Positions 38,152-47,124 of a stretch of 64,000 nt of DNA are shown piece after piece. The stretch is from Streptomyces sp. cf386 (GTDB taxonomy: Bacteria; Actinomycetota; Actinomycetes; Streptomycetales; Streptomycetaceae). Made by a program: the position numbers and the translations under genes. Where the stretch lies: the NCBI RefSeq assembly GCF_900103585.1, contig NZ_FNHV01000001.1, positions 513,326 to 577,325 on the forward strand. The letters are read 5' to 3'. The notes beneath the pieces are model-generated. The model was not told where the DNA came from and searched no databases. It was given only the letters and a program-made list of their open reading frames with translations. Positions within the stretch are counted from its first letter, which is position 1; each line of letters starts with the position of its first letter.

Positions 38152-39165
38152 TCACTCGCCGTCGGGCACCATCGAGACCACGACCTTGCCGGCCTTGGTG
38201 CGGCCCTGCTCGACGTACGCCATCGCCTCGAGCGTCTGGTCGAAGGGGAAGGTGCTGTCGATGACCGGGCGGAGCTTCCCGCTGTCGTAGAGGGCGCCGA
38301 GTTTGCGCAGCTGGGAGCCGTTGGCCTCCATGAAGAAGAACTCGTAGCGCACGCCCAGCGCCCTGGCCCGCTTGCGGATCTTGCGGCTGAGGGCGCTCAT
38401 GACCAGGCCCATGACGGCGGGGGCGCCGAGCTGCTTGGCGAATCCGGCGTCCGGCGGGCCGACGACACTGATGGCCAGGCCGCCGGGCTTCAGCACGGTC
38501 AGCGACTTCTCGAGGTTCGCCCCGCCCACGGCGTCCAGCACCAGGTCGTAGCCGGAGAGCACCTTCGAGAAGTCCTCCTTGGTGTAGTCGACGACGAGGT
38601 CGGCGCCGAGGTTCTTGACCAGTTCCTCGGTCGCGGTGTTCGTGGTCGTCGCCACCGTGGCGCCGAGGTGCTTGGCGAGCTGGATGACCGTCGATCCGAG
38701 GCCGCCGGCACCGGCGTGGACGAGCACCTTCTGCCCCGGCTTCACGTGCGCGCGCTCGACGAGGACCTGCCAGGCGGCCAGGGCCACCAGCGGCACCGCG
38801 GCTGCCTCTTGGAGGGTGAGGGAGGCGGGCTTGGGCGCGACATCGTCGACGTCGATCGCGATGTACTCCGCGAAGCCCCCGACGCGAAGGTCGCGCGGGC
38901 GGGCGTAGACCTCGTCACCGACCTTGAAGCCGCGTACGGCGGAGCCGACCTGTGTCACGACACCGGCCACGTCGTGGCCCAGCACGAACGGGGTCTTGTA
39001 CTTCAGGAGCTGCTTGAACTCCCCGTTGCGGACCATTTTATCCAGCGGGTTGATGCTGGCGGCGCTCACTCTGACCAGAACGTCGCGGGCTCCGACGGTG
39101 GGCTCGGGCACGTCGGCGGCGCGGGCGCCGTCCTTGCCGTACTTCTCGACGACGAATGCCTTCAT
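38152..39165 (-). CDS. NADP-dependent quinone-oxidoreductase-like enzyme (MDR family)
   Basis: Protein of 337 residues, zinc-independent medium-chain reductase. N-terminal domain with SINPLDKMVRNGEFKQLL and FVLGHDVAGVV; nucleotide-binding VLVHAGAGGLGSTVIQLAK (AxGGxGS variant); no structural-zinc cysteines. Likely reduces enones, quinones or alkenals with NADPH. The start is the ATG at 39165. It is divergent from an HxlR regulator with a palindromic element between them, the normal configuration for HxlR control in response to aldehydes or quinones. Convergent with the amidase. Confidence 0.92.
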   Translation of the reverse strand: MKAFVVEKYGKDGARAADVPEPTVGARDVLVRVSAASINPLDKMVRNGEFKQLLKYKTPFVLGHDVAGVVTQVGSAVRGFKVGDEVYARPRDLRVGGFAEYIAIDVDDVAPKPASLTLQEAAAVPLVALAAWQVLVERAHVKPGQKVLVHAGAGGLGSTVIQLAKHLGATVATTTNTATEELVKNLGADLVVDYTKEDFSKVLSGYDLVLDAVGGANLEKSLTVLKPGGLAISVVGPPDAGFAKQLGAPAVMGLVMSALSRKIRKRARALGVRYEFFFMEANGSQLRKLGALYDSGKLRPVIDSTFPFDQTLEAMAYVEQGRTKAGKVVVSMVPDGE

Positions 39166-39281
39166 GGCGGCCGCCTTTCTGCGTGGGTGTCTCGGTGGTC
39201 GGTGTGATTCTTGGGACGGGTCCCCTGTGCGCCTGCTTCTCGTCTGCGGCAGGGTTGACGTGCCGATCATGACAGTACTGG

Positions 39282-39305
39282 CTGAGTATGGAAAAGTAAA
39301 CTCAG
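39282..39305. promoter_or_regulatory. Palindromic operator between HxlR and reductase genes
   Basis: Begins CTGAGTAT, ends AAACTCAG; arms CTGAGT and ACTCAG are perfectly complementary. It sits 20 bases before the HxlR start and about 117 bases before the reductase start. A close relative is found before the amidase at 36370. Confidence 0.75.
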
Positions 39306-39325
39306 AGGAGGTTAGGATCACCCCC

Positions 39326-39835
39326 ATGGATGCAACGACCGAAGCTCTACAGGACGCCGGCGTGGACCCCCGTCTCGACCGGGACACGTCGAACTGCTCG
39401 ATCGCCCGGACCCTTGAGGTCGTGGGCGAGAAGTGGACGATCCTGATCCTGCGCGAGGTCTGGTACGGCTCGTCCCGTTTCAGCGAGTTCGAACGCGTCC
39501 TCGGCTGTCCTCGCAACCTCCTCGCGGCGCGACTCAAGATGCTCGTGGAGGAAGGGATCCTGGCCACCGAGACCTACAAGGAACCGGGCTCGCGGAGCCG
39601 GCCGAAGTACGTGATCACACCCAAGGGTGTGGATCTGGTCCCGGCCGTGATGGGGCTCCTACAGTGGGGCGACCGCTACCGCGCCGACCCGGAGGGCCCG
39701 GCCATGCTGACCCGGCACCGTGGATGCGGCGCGCACGTCGACGCCCAGATCCGCTGCGACCAGGGCCACGCCGTACAGCCGGAAGACATCGAGAGCATCC
39801 CCGGCCCCGCTTTTCGCCTGAGGCCCGCCGAGTGA
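39326..39835 (+). CDS. HxlR-family regulator
   Basis: Protein of 169 residues, longer than the usual ~120 because of a ~45-residue C-terminal tail containing several cysteines (HRGCGAHVDAQIRCDQGH). The winged helix is clear: SIARTLEVVGEKWTILILRE, then RFSEFERVLGCPRNLLAARL. The N-terminal cysteine typical of redox- or aldehyde-sensing HxlR proteins is present (SNCSIARTL). Divergent from a quinone-oxidoreductase-like gene. A GGAGG (39306-39310) is located 15 bases before the ATG. Confidence 0.9.
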   Translation: MDATTEALQDAGVDPRLDRDTSNCSIARTLEVVGEKWTILILREVWYGSSRFSEFERVLGCPRNLLAARLKMLVEEGILATETYKEPGSRSRPKYVITPKGVDLVPAVMGLLQWGDRYRADPEGPAMLTRHRGCGAHVDAQIRCDQGHAVQPEDIESIPGPAFRLRPAE

Positions 39836-40079
39836 ACTGAGCGCGGTGGCGCCGGGAGCTCGCGACGGGCTCGGTCCGTCCAGGTGCGCTCGCGCTCGCC
39901 CGGTCCGGCCCGGGTCTGCGTTCTGGCGGTCGCCGCCGGGACCTGGACCACCAGTGGCGATTGCGGGCGTCGGTCGCCGGACGTGGACCAGGCGGCCCCG
40001 AGAATCGAACAACGCCCGTTCCCGCCCCCGCCGAGCGCGGCCCTGAAGCGGTCACGCACCCACCACCTCTCCAGGCAGG
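39836..40079. other. Intergenic stretch
   Basis: No gene or motif recognised. Confidence 0.4.
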
Positions 40080-40905
40080 TCACGCCACAGGCGCAGGCAA
40101 TGCCCGCACAAGTAGCGCAGCAATCACGGCGGCGCGGGCGGCGGGCACGGTCAGAACCCTGCGCCCCGGCTCGGGCGTCGCCATCCTGAGCTGCGTCTCC
40201 AGCGCCAACACGACTGCGATCGCGCAGACCGAGTACAGCCAGAGCAGCGGCAGGTGAGAGGCATCCATGCCCATCAGGCCGACCGCGCCCGCCATGACCA
40301 GGGTGCCCATCAGCAGGGACAGTCCGGCCATGAGAGTGCTGCCATTGGCGAGGGTGAGCGCGTAATAGAACGCTGTCAGGCCCAGGCCTCTGTGCGAGTC
40401 GAGCGGATGCCCGTCCTTCACGGTGACGTCGGCCGGGTCGGCGAGCAGGAGGCGCGCCGCAGCGGGCAGCTTCGCCTCCTGCACTCCGGACTGCGCGGTC
40501 AGCTCCGTGCCCACTTGCAGCGAGGCGTTCTCGGCCGCTGTGCCGATCAGCGCGCAGGTGCAGGAGGTGAAGTCGTCAGGCACGACGCGCGCGCCGAACA
40601 GCTTGCCCTTGCCGAGCTCCTCCTTCACCTCCTTCTCGTCCATCACCTTCCCACCCATCGGTCTTGTCTCCGCCGACGACTGACTTCATGATCGACCAGG
40701 TTGTCCGCGCGCCCAGGTTGACGTGCTTCCCGCCGCCGACCGCCCCCTCGTCGGCGTTGACCAGAGCGGCGGGCAGTTTGTGCAGGTGGCCACCGGATCG
40801 ACGTTTGCGCCGAGACAGCGGACCGCGAACAACAGGGCCACGACGCCCGCGATGGCACCGGTGACTGTCCACAGGCCTCGGATGAACTCCAGTTCATGTA
40901 AAGAC
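40080..40905 (-). pseudogene. YhgE/DUF3533-type membrane protein remnant
   Basis: Order of pieces on the minus strand: GLWTVTGAIAGVVALLFAV (first helix) near 40880, PAALVNADEGAVGGGKHVNL followed by GARTTWSIMKSVVGGDKTDG near 40780-40690, then the open frame 40658-40080 with LFGARVVPDDFTSCTCAL, HPLDSHRGLGLTAFYYALTL and three further helices. This is the order of YhgE/Pip/SNG1 proteins (VALVNAD..; ..AIVVPxDF..; ..RGLAxFY..). Frameshifts lie near 40680 and 40870 and much of the middle is lost. Confidence 0.7.
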
Positions 40906-41074
40906 GGCTCCCGTCCCTGATCAGCTGCCGGGAGCGCGGGAGCGCGCCGGGGCTCACACCACCCGCACGACGTCGAGGAAGCGAGCGGCGTAGTCGGCAT
41001 CGCCGGAGATCCGCAGGTCCCACTGGAGTGCCACGAGAGGCGAGTGCCCCCCGCGTCCCGCGGTGCCGGCCGTC

Positions 41075-41312
41075 GTACGAGCCCTTGAGCTCCCCGGTGA
41101 GGAAGTCCGGGCCGACCTCGCTCGCCTTCAGCTCCTCAGCGAGCATGGCGAGTTCGATGCCACGGCCGAGTCGTTTGTGTTCGTGGACGAAGAGGGTGAC
41201 GGCGACGCCGGAGGCACGGATCTCGGGTGACCCCGGCCGCGGCGAGGGAGTCGAGCTGTGTGTCGAGGGACTGCCGGGCGGTCGCGGCGCGGGCGTAACC
41301 GCGGCGGACATG
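41075..41312 (-). mobile_element. Serine recombinase (resolvase) remnant
   Basis: Near 41305-41230 the text GYARAATARQSLDTQLDSLA is the start of a Tn3-type resolvase catalytic domain; the catalytic Ser of the usual VST is replaced by Ala-Ala. Further along, in another frame, it reads VAVTLFVHEHKRLGRGIELA and MLAEELKASEVGPDFLTGEL, another part of the same domain. The intervening residues and DNA-binding domain are missing. Confidence 0.8.
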
Positions 41313-41614
41313 CCCGCCCGGTCCGGCGCCGGCACACACAGGCCGGGGCAGCCCGGTCCATACCGTCCCCGTCTCGCGTACGGCGGGGGTCGGCACACTG
41401 AGCGCCTTGCCGAGTTGGGGCACCAGCCGGAAGCGCGCGGTGTGGTACTGGATGGCCGGCTTGCCCTTGCCGGTCCGGCACGGCCAGCCCGCCGGCGCGG
41501 GCCTCATAAGACATGATCGCCGCAGATGGACCGCCGCCCGGCGGGGTGGCCCACCGTCGGCGTGCCCGACCGCGACTTCGGTGCTGCCCCCTTCACCTGG
41601 GATTGCTGCGGCAG
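41313..41614. other. Stretch without recognised gene
   Basis: Minus-strand frame text around 41500-41340 (YHTARFRLVPQLGKALSVPT) looks protein-like but I cannot place it in a family. Confidence 0.35.
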
Positions 41615-42520
41615 TTAGCCGAGGTAGAAGTCCTTGCGGACGGCGACGAACTCCTCGACGGCCAGGGGCCGCCTCCCGGTGATGCGCTCGACGTCGATGG
41701 TCGCCCTGTCGTAACGGTTCGCGCGGTGCAGCTGCGCCATGGTCGCGATGTGCTGCTCGGTGTGCTGTGGCAGGCCCGCGTTCGCCAGTACCTCTGTGCG
41801 CCACCATTGCAAGGGGACGTCCAGGTAGGTCACCGTGCGGCCGAGTGCCTTGGAGAACTCCTGGGCTACTTCGGTCATGTCGAGCGCCCGCGGTCCGGTC
41901 AGCTCGTACACCTTCCCGGCGTGCTCCCTGGGATCGCGCAGGATGGTCGCGACCACCTGGGCGACGTCGTCGGCAGCGACTGGGGAGGTGCGTCCGGTCC
42001 CGAACGGCAGCGCCAGCGTGCCGTTCTCGCGGATCGAGCGCGCCGCGAGGGCGGTGAACAGCGGATTGTCGAGGAACGTCGTCGGGCGCACATGCACCAC
42101 GGGCAGGCCAGACCAGTCCAGCACCTGCTCCGCCAGCCAGTGCAGCCGCTGCTGGTGGGATTCCGCGGTGCTGGTGGCGGTCATCTGCGAGACCGTCATC
42201 TGCGACATGTCCACCAGGAGGTCGAGTTCGCCGTGCGCCTTGGCGACCGTGGCCATGACGGTCGCCGCCAGCAGGTGGTCCGGGGACACGCTGAGTCCGA
42301 AGTACGTCCGGCGGACGCCGTTGAGCGCGGCCGCCACCGTTTCGGGCCGAGTCAGGTCCCCGGTGACAACCTCGGCGCCCCATGCCCGCACCTCGGCCGC
42401 GCGCTCGTCCTCGCGGCGGATCAGGACGCGGACCGGCACGTTCTGCGCGCGCAGCCGCTCGGTGACGAGGCGGCCCATACCGCCGGCGCCGGTGACGAGA
42501 ACGAGGTCGTGATCAGCCAT
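41615..42520 (-). CDS. NmrA-like NAD(P)-binding protein
   Basis: Protein of 301 residues with an N-terminal Rossmann fold, LVLVTGAGGMGRLVTERL, and no YxxxK active site, which fits the atypical SDR/NmrA group: NAD(P) sensors or NAD(P)H:quinone reductase-like proteins (QOR2). Other blocks: TGDLTRPETVAAALNGVRRT, HVRPTTFLDNPLF, and the C-terminal TGRRPLAVEEFVAVRKDFYL. The start is the ATG at 42520. Upstream lies the end of a broken aldehyde dehydrogenase on the same strand. Confidence 0.88.
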   Translation of the reverse strand: MADHDLVLVTGAGGMGRLVTERLRAQNVPVRVLIRREDERAAEVRAWGAEVVTGDLTRPETVAAALNGVRRTYFGLSVSPDHLLAATVMATVAKAHGELDLLVDMSQMTVSQMTATSTAESHQQRLHWLAEQVLDWSGLPVVHVRPTTFLDNPLFTALAARSIRENGTLALPFGTGRTSPVAADDVAQVVATILRDPREHAGKVYELTGPRALDMTEVAQEFSKALGRTVTYLDVPLQWWRTEVLANAGLPQHTEQHIATMAQLHRANRYDRATIDVERITGRRPLAVEEFVAVRKDFYLG

Positions 42521-42686
42521 CGGTGGCTTCCTTCCGGAGGTGTTCGCCTCGGCCAGGCCCTGGCCGCTGCGTGGGCGGTACTGCGTGTTGGTGCTCGACG
42601 TCGCCGATCGGCCTCGACGAACGGCCAGCCGCACTTGTGTGTGGGGGTGTGGTGCTCTGGGCCTGCGGGTGCCCGTGGTGCCTCCT

Positions 42687-43950
42687 TCATCGGAGGAAGA
42701 AGTTGAGGAGAGCTTCGGTGCGCTGCCTGCAGCAGGCGGGTGGCGTTCCAGCGTCCTTGCACGTAGATGCCCTTGGGGTGGCTGAGCGTGCGGAAGCCTT
42801 CGATGCCGTGGTATTTGCCCATCCCGCTGGCGCCGACGCCGCCGAAGGGGAGGTCGTCCTGGGCGACGTGCATGATGGTGCCGTTGACGGTGACGTTGCC
42901 GGAGGTCGTGCGGTCGAGGACCTTGCGCCGGTCGGGGCCGTCGTCGCCGAAGTAGTAGAGCGCGAGCGGCCGGGGTCGTGCGTTGACGTAGTTGATGGCG
43001 TCGTCGATGTCGCGGTAACCGAAGATCGGCAGGATGGGCCCGAAGATCTCCTCGTGGGCGATGCGCATGTCGTCGGTGACGCCGAGCACGACGGTCGGTG
43101 CGAGGGTGTGCGGACGGCGGGCCGCGTCGCCCGGCCGGTGTCCGACCTCGATGATCCGCGCCCCGTGAGCACGGGCGTCGTCTATCAGGTCGGTGAGGAT
43201 CTTGTACTGCTTGTCGTCGATGATCGAGGTGTAGTCGTCGCTGGTGGGGCCGTCGGGGTAGGCGGTCTTCACCAGTCTGTCGTAGGTGGCGATGAAGGCG
43301 TCGATCTCGGATTCGTGCACCAGGGCGTAGTCGGGGGCGATGCAGGTCTGCCCGCCGCTGAGAAGCTTGCCGAAGACGATGTCGGACACGGCCTGGTCCC
43401 GGATGTGTCCCTTGGCCACGATGGTCGGAGACTTGCCGCCGAGTTCCAGCGTGACGGGGACAAGGTTGTCGCTGGCCGCCTTCATCACGGCTCGCCCGAC
43501 CTCGGTGCTGCCGGTGAAGACGAGATGGTCGAACGGCAGGGAGGAGAACGCGGAGCCGTCGCCGCTGACGATCGTGACCTGCTCCGGCGGGAAGAGTTCG
43601 CTGAGCATCGACGCGAGCACCGCGTTCGTCGCCGGGGTCAGCTTCGACGGCTTGAGCATGACGCGGTTGCCGGCGGCGATCGCGGTGACGACGGGCATCA
43701 GCGACAGGTTGACGGGGTAGGTCCACGGCGAGATGACGCCGACCACGCCGAGCGGCTGCTATTCGATGCGGTTGCTGCCGTTACGCAGCAGCAGCTCGAT
43801 GTGGCGGCGGGTCGGGCGCATGAATCGGCGAAGGTTGCGCTGCAGGTAGTCGATGCCCTGCACGACGCCCACGAGTTCCATGAACGCGGTCTCGTGTCGC
43901 GAGCGATGTCCGAAGTCGGCGTTGATCGCCTCCTCGATGGCTGGCGACGG
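42687..43950 (-). pseudogene. Coniferyl-aldehyde-dehydrogenase-like gene with internal amber codon
   Basis: The bulk (43758-42750) is an intact-looking aldehyde dehydrogenase core: [36 protein letters not shown], active-site GGQTCIAPDYA, HEEIFGPILPIFGYRDIDDA. Upstream, NADFGHRSRHETAFMELVGV and LQRNLRRFMRPTRRHIELLL continue in the same frame but are separated from the core by a TAG at 43759-43761 (expected residue Tyr in ..RIEYQPLGVVG..). The true N-terminus (before ~43940) is missing or out of frame, and the last ~15 residues (ALLNFFLR) are in a shifted frame. Three lesions, so pseudogene unless the amber is read through and a new start is used. Confidence 0.85.
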
Positions 43951-44790
43951 TCATGATCGTGTTCCTTGGCTGTTGGTGCGGGCGACGGGGTGCTGCGGGC
44001 GCTGGCGGCGGGCCATCCAGCCCATGAACCGGACCATCGAGCGGCGCGGCAGGAGCCTGCCGATGATGGCGAGCGGCCGGCCGTTGGTGACCACCGACGG
44101 GGGCGCGGACCGGCGGTCGAGCGTGTCGAGAGCGATCTTCACGACCTGCTCGGGGGTTGCCCGCTTCGTGCCGTAGTCGGCGGACTGGCTGCCGACGACG
44201 TCGAAGAACTCAGTCCGGGTGGCGCCGGGGTTCACGGCCAGGACGCGCAGGCCGGTGCCGCGGGTCTCCTCCCACAGCGCTTCGGTGAAGCTGAGGACGA
44301 AGGCCTTGGTGGCGCCGTAGACACCCATGTAGGGGGTCGGCTGGAAGCCCAGCAGGCTCGCGACGTTGATCAGGATGCCGGTGTCGGCGGAGGACAGCGG
44401 GTCGATATAGGCGCGGCTGAGGTCGACCAGCGCGCTGACGTTCAGCGCGATCATGCTCTGCAGGCGGTCGGGGTCCTCGTCGGTGAACGCGTCGTGGGTG
44501 CCGAAGCCGGCGTTGTTGACCAGCCCGGTGGCGTAGATGCCGCGGGACTCGAGTTCGGCGCGCAGCGTGCGGCCGGCATCGGGCAGGCCGAGGTCGCGGG
44601 CGACGGCGGTCACCGTGACGCCGTGGGCGCGGGTGAGTTCGGCGGCCAGGCTCTCGAGCCGGTCCGCCCGGCGGGCCACCAGCACGAGGTTCGCGCCGCG
44701 GCGGGCCAGCTGGCGGGCGAATTCGGCGCCGAGGCCGGAGCTGGCGCCGGTGACGATGACGGTCTGGCGGTGGTAGTCGATGGCACTCAT
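43951..44790 (-). CDS. Short-chain dehydrogenase/reductase
   Basis: Protein of 279 residues, classical SDR. Glycine loop VTGASSGLGAEFARQLA, LVNNAGFGTHDAF, catalytic Ser in INVASLLGF and YGATK. The C-terminal extension (RRSMVRFMGWMARRQRPQHP) is typical of the membrane-associated DltE/YqjQ-like acyl-type SDRs of actinomycetes. Start at the ATG at 44790. Divergent from a TetR gene with a perfect 15-bp palindrome between them. Confidence 0.92.
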   Translation of the reverse strand: MSAIDYHRQTVIVTGASSGLGAEFARQLARRGANLVLVARRADRLESLAAELTRAHGVTVTAVARDLGLPDAGRTLRAELESRGIYATGLVNNAGFGTHDAFTDEDPDRLQSMIALNVSALVDLSRAYIDPLSSADTGILINVASLLGFQPTPYMGVYGATKAFVLSFTEALWEETRGTGLRVLAVNPGATRTEFFDVVGSQSADYGTKRATPEQVVKIALDTLDRRSAPPSVVTNGRPLAIIGRLLPRRSMVRFMGWMARRQRPQHPVARTNSQGTRS

Positions 44791-44812
44791 GACATTCACT
44801 CTACGCACGCTT

Positions 44813-44827
44813 TTGCACTGAGTGCAA
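44813..44827. promoter_or_regulatory. TTGCACTGAGTGCAA operator
   Basis: Perfect inverted repeat (TTGCACT / AGTGCAA about one base) 22 bases before the SDR start and 36 before the TetR start; a half site TGCATCGAGTG follows. Such TGCACT sites are typical for TetR proteins controlling a divergent SDR. Confidence 0.85.
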
Positions 44828-44863
44828 GTTCCTGCATCGAGTGATACGACGTACCATCGGTGC

Positions 44864-45454
44864 ATGGCTCAGAAACCGACACCTATTCGGGCACAGACCC
44901 GCTCCGTGGTCCGATCACTGCTGGCCCGGACCGCCATCGAGCTGTTCGCCGCCAAGGGCTACGACGACACGACCCTCGACGAGGTCGCCGCCACAGCGGG
45001 CGTCTCCCGGCGGACCCTGTTCAACTACTTCCGCAACAAGGAAGACCTCGCGCTCAGCGGCCTGGACGAACAGGGCGACCTGATCGCCGCGCGCCTCGCG
45101 GAGCGCCCGGCCGACGAGGACGCCTGGGCGGCGCTGCGCGCGGCGTTCCAGGTGCTCGAGGAGATCGACACGACAGCCGAAGGGCGCCTGGAGTTCATCA
45201 CGCTGCTGTTCGGCAACGATTCCCTACGCGCCGGACACGCCGAGAAGCAAGCCCGCTGGCAAGACCTGTTCGCACCGCAGATCGAGCCGCGACTGCCCGA
45301 CTCCGACCGCCGCAGCCTGCAAGCCCGGGCGATCGCAGCCGCAGCGATCAGCTGCATGCAGGCAGCCAACGAGGAATGGGTACGCCTGGGCGGACAGGCC
45401 GACATGTTCGACCTCTACGACACCGCCGTACAGGCCATCCGCCCCCCCACCTGA
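44864..45454 (+). CDS. TetR-family repressor
   Basis: Protein of 196 residues. Helix-turn-helix in TTLDEVAATAGVSRRTLFNYFRNKEDLAL, the RTLFNYF form seen in AcrR-like regulators. Start at the ATG at 44864; an earlier in-frame start overlaps the palindrome. Probably represses itself and the divergent SDR. The C-terminal domain has the shape of TetR_C_11-like proteins (AISCMQAANEEWVRLGGQ). Effector unknown. Confidence 0.92.
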   Translation: MAQKPTPIRAQTRSVVRSLLARTAIELFAAKGYDDTTLDEVAATAGVSRRTLFNYFRNKEDLALSGLDEQGDLIAARLAERPADEDAWAALRAAFQVLEEIDTTAEGRLEFITLLFGNDSLRAGHAEKQARWQDLFAPQIEPRLPDSDRRSLQARAIAAAAISCMQAANEEWVRLGGQADMFDLYDTAVQAIRPPT

Positions 45455-45483
45455 AACCGGCCACGTCCAGCAAGACCGAACCA

Positions 45484-45600
45484 CGCGCGGATGTCGTCGT
45501 CGACTACAAGAAGCAGGAGTTCGAGACAGTGCTGCACGATCACGACGTCGTGCAGGACTCGCTCCGCGGCCACACGCTTCAGCAGTCCCTGAAGGTGCTC
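45484..45600 (+). pseudogene. MDR reductase scrap
   Basis: About 38 codons reading ADVVVDYKKQEFETVLHDHD, VVQDSLRGHTLQQSLKVL; this equals the nucleotide-binding-domain stretch of NADP-dependent reductases (compare GADLVVDYTKEDFSKVLSGY, DLVLDAVGG in the gene at 38152). Nothing else of the gene remains. Confidence 0.75.
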
Positions 45601-45621
45601 CCGTTACAGAAAGATCGGGAC

Positions 45622-46490
45622 ATGAGCACCCCCTGGAACTCCCCCTCCCCCTCGACGGCGTCGCACAAGAACGCGGCGACCCGCTCCGTGTCCGTTCTCG
45701 GCGAGAACTTCGCCTACCGGGAACTCGGCCCCAAGGACGGCGTACCGCTCATCCTCCTGGTTCACCTGGCCGGGGTGCTGGACAACTGGGACCCGCGCGT
45801 CGTCGACGGACTCGCCGCACGTCGTCGGGTCATCACCTTCGACAACCGCGGAGTGGGCGGATCGAGCGGCTCCACACCCGGCACGATCGAGGCGATGGCC
45901 CGCGACGCCGTGCTGTTCATCCGGGCTCTCGGGTTCGACCAGGTCGATCTGTTCGGCCTGTCGATGGGCGGCTTCATCGCACAGGTCATCGCGGCGGAGG
46001 AGCCGCACCTCGTGCGCAAGGTCATCCTCGCCGGCACCGGACCCGCCGGGGGTCCCGGCATCGACAAGGTCCCGGCACTCGCCATCCAGGCCGCGCTCAA
46101 GGGCGCCCTCACCCGTCAGGACCCCAAGCTCTTCCTCTTCTTCACCGACACCGCAGGCGGTCGGCAGGCCGGACGCGAGTTCCTGGAACGGCTGAAGGAG
46201 CGCACGCACGACCGCGACAAGGACATCTCGCTGCCGTCGTTCCGCGCTCAGTTGAGGCCATCAAGCGGTGGGGCCGACAGGCGCCGTCGGACCTGTCCGC
46301 CGTTCGGCAGCCGGCCCTCGTGGCAAACGGCGAGATCGACCGGATGGTACCCAGCCCGAACACACTCGACCTGGCCGCCCGCCTGCCCGAGAGCGAACTC
46401 ATCCCCCTCTACCCGGATGCCGGGCACGGAGGTGTCTTCCAGTGCCACGACGACTTCGTGGCCCGGGTGCTGGAGTTCCTCGAGTCCTGA
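45622..46490 (+). pseudogene. Alpha/beta hydrolase (copy 4) with one-base frameshift
   Basis: Starting at the ATG at 45622, the sequence follows the hydrolase at 23110 closely through VHLAGVLDNWDPRVVDG, VITFDNRGVGGSSGSTPG, GLSMGGFIAQ and LPSFRAQL. At ~46253 the frame breaks and, after supplying one missing base, continues as EAIKRWGRQAPSDLSAVRQP, ALVANGEIDRMVPSPN, LYPDAGHGGVFQCHDD to a stop at 46490. The frame as written continues for 60 codons of unrelated text. Either a recent single-base deletion or a sequencing error in a gene otherwise intact, with all three catalytic residues present. Downstream of TetR and MDR scrap, same strand. Confidence 0.85.
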
Positions 46491-47124
46491 ACTTGAGTGG
46501 CTGTCGCAGGAGTGGGGCCTTACGGCCCGGCCCCGGCCCTCTGCGAGCCGGTACGGCGTGGCATGGTGCCGACGCTTTGCCCCCCAGGGGTCGGTGGAGT
46601 TGCACAGCACGAGGTCGGTACCCACCTCCGTGTGCTCCATGGGCAGCTTCCGCCCCTCGATGGGGACAGAGGCGGTGGTCCACGAGGCGCCCTGCTGAGG
46701 CGAATTGAGGCTCCGGTCGTGCGGAGTCGCCGCCGACCTGCGGATTCCGGCGACTTGGGACCGGCTGCACCACCCGGCGGGACGCCATCTGAGGCCATCG
46801 CACCGATGTGGGCGGCCGGCAGTCGCAGGACCTTCTCCAGGCGGGGTGAATCAAACTGGGCGTCGTGGTGAGGACGCACACCGGGTGGCATACACGGCCG
46901 GCCGTCGCACACGGTGACGTAGTAGCCGAGGAACTTGCCCGTGCGCACCAGCGCATGCCCAGGTACGCGTTGAACGGACGTCCGATCGCGGCGGCTGCGC
47001 ATGTCGGCCCGTACGGCCGGTGGCGCAGCCGTGAGCAGGGTGTCGCGCACGCCTTGCGCACCGGGGCGCGGATCGTCGCCGTCCGAGAGGGGGAGTTCCG
47101 CCCACGCCCCGAAGCGGAGCGGGA
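46491..47124. other. Gene-free stretch
   Basis: No recognisable gene. All six frames give long open stretches because of the GC bias, but none shows motifs, consistent codon bias or a ribosome-binding site. Probably decayed sequence. Confidence 0.5.
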
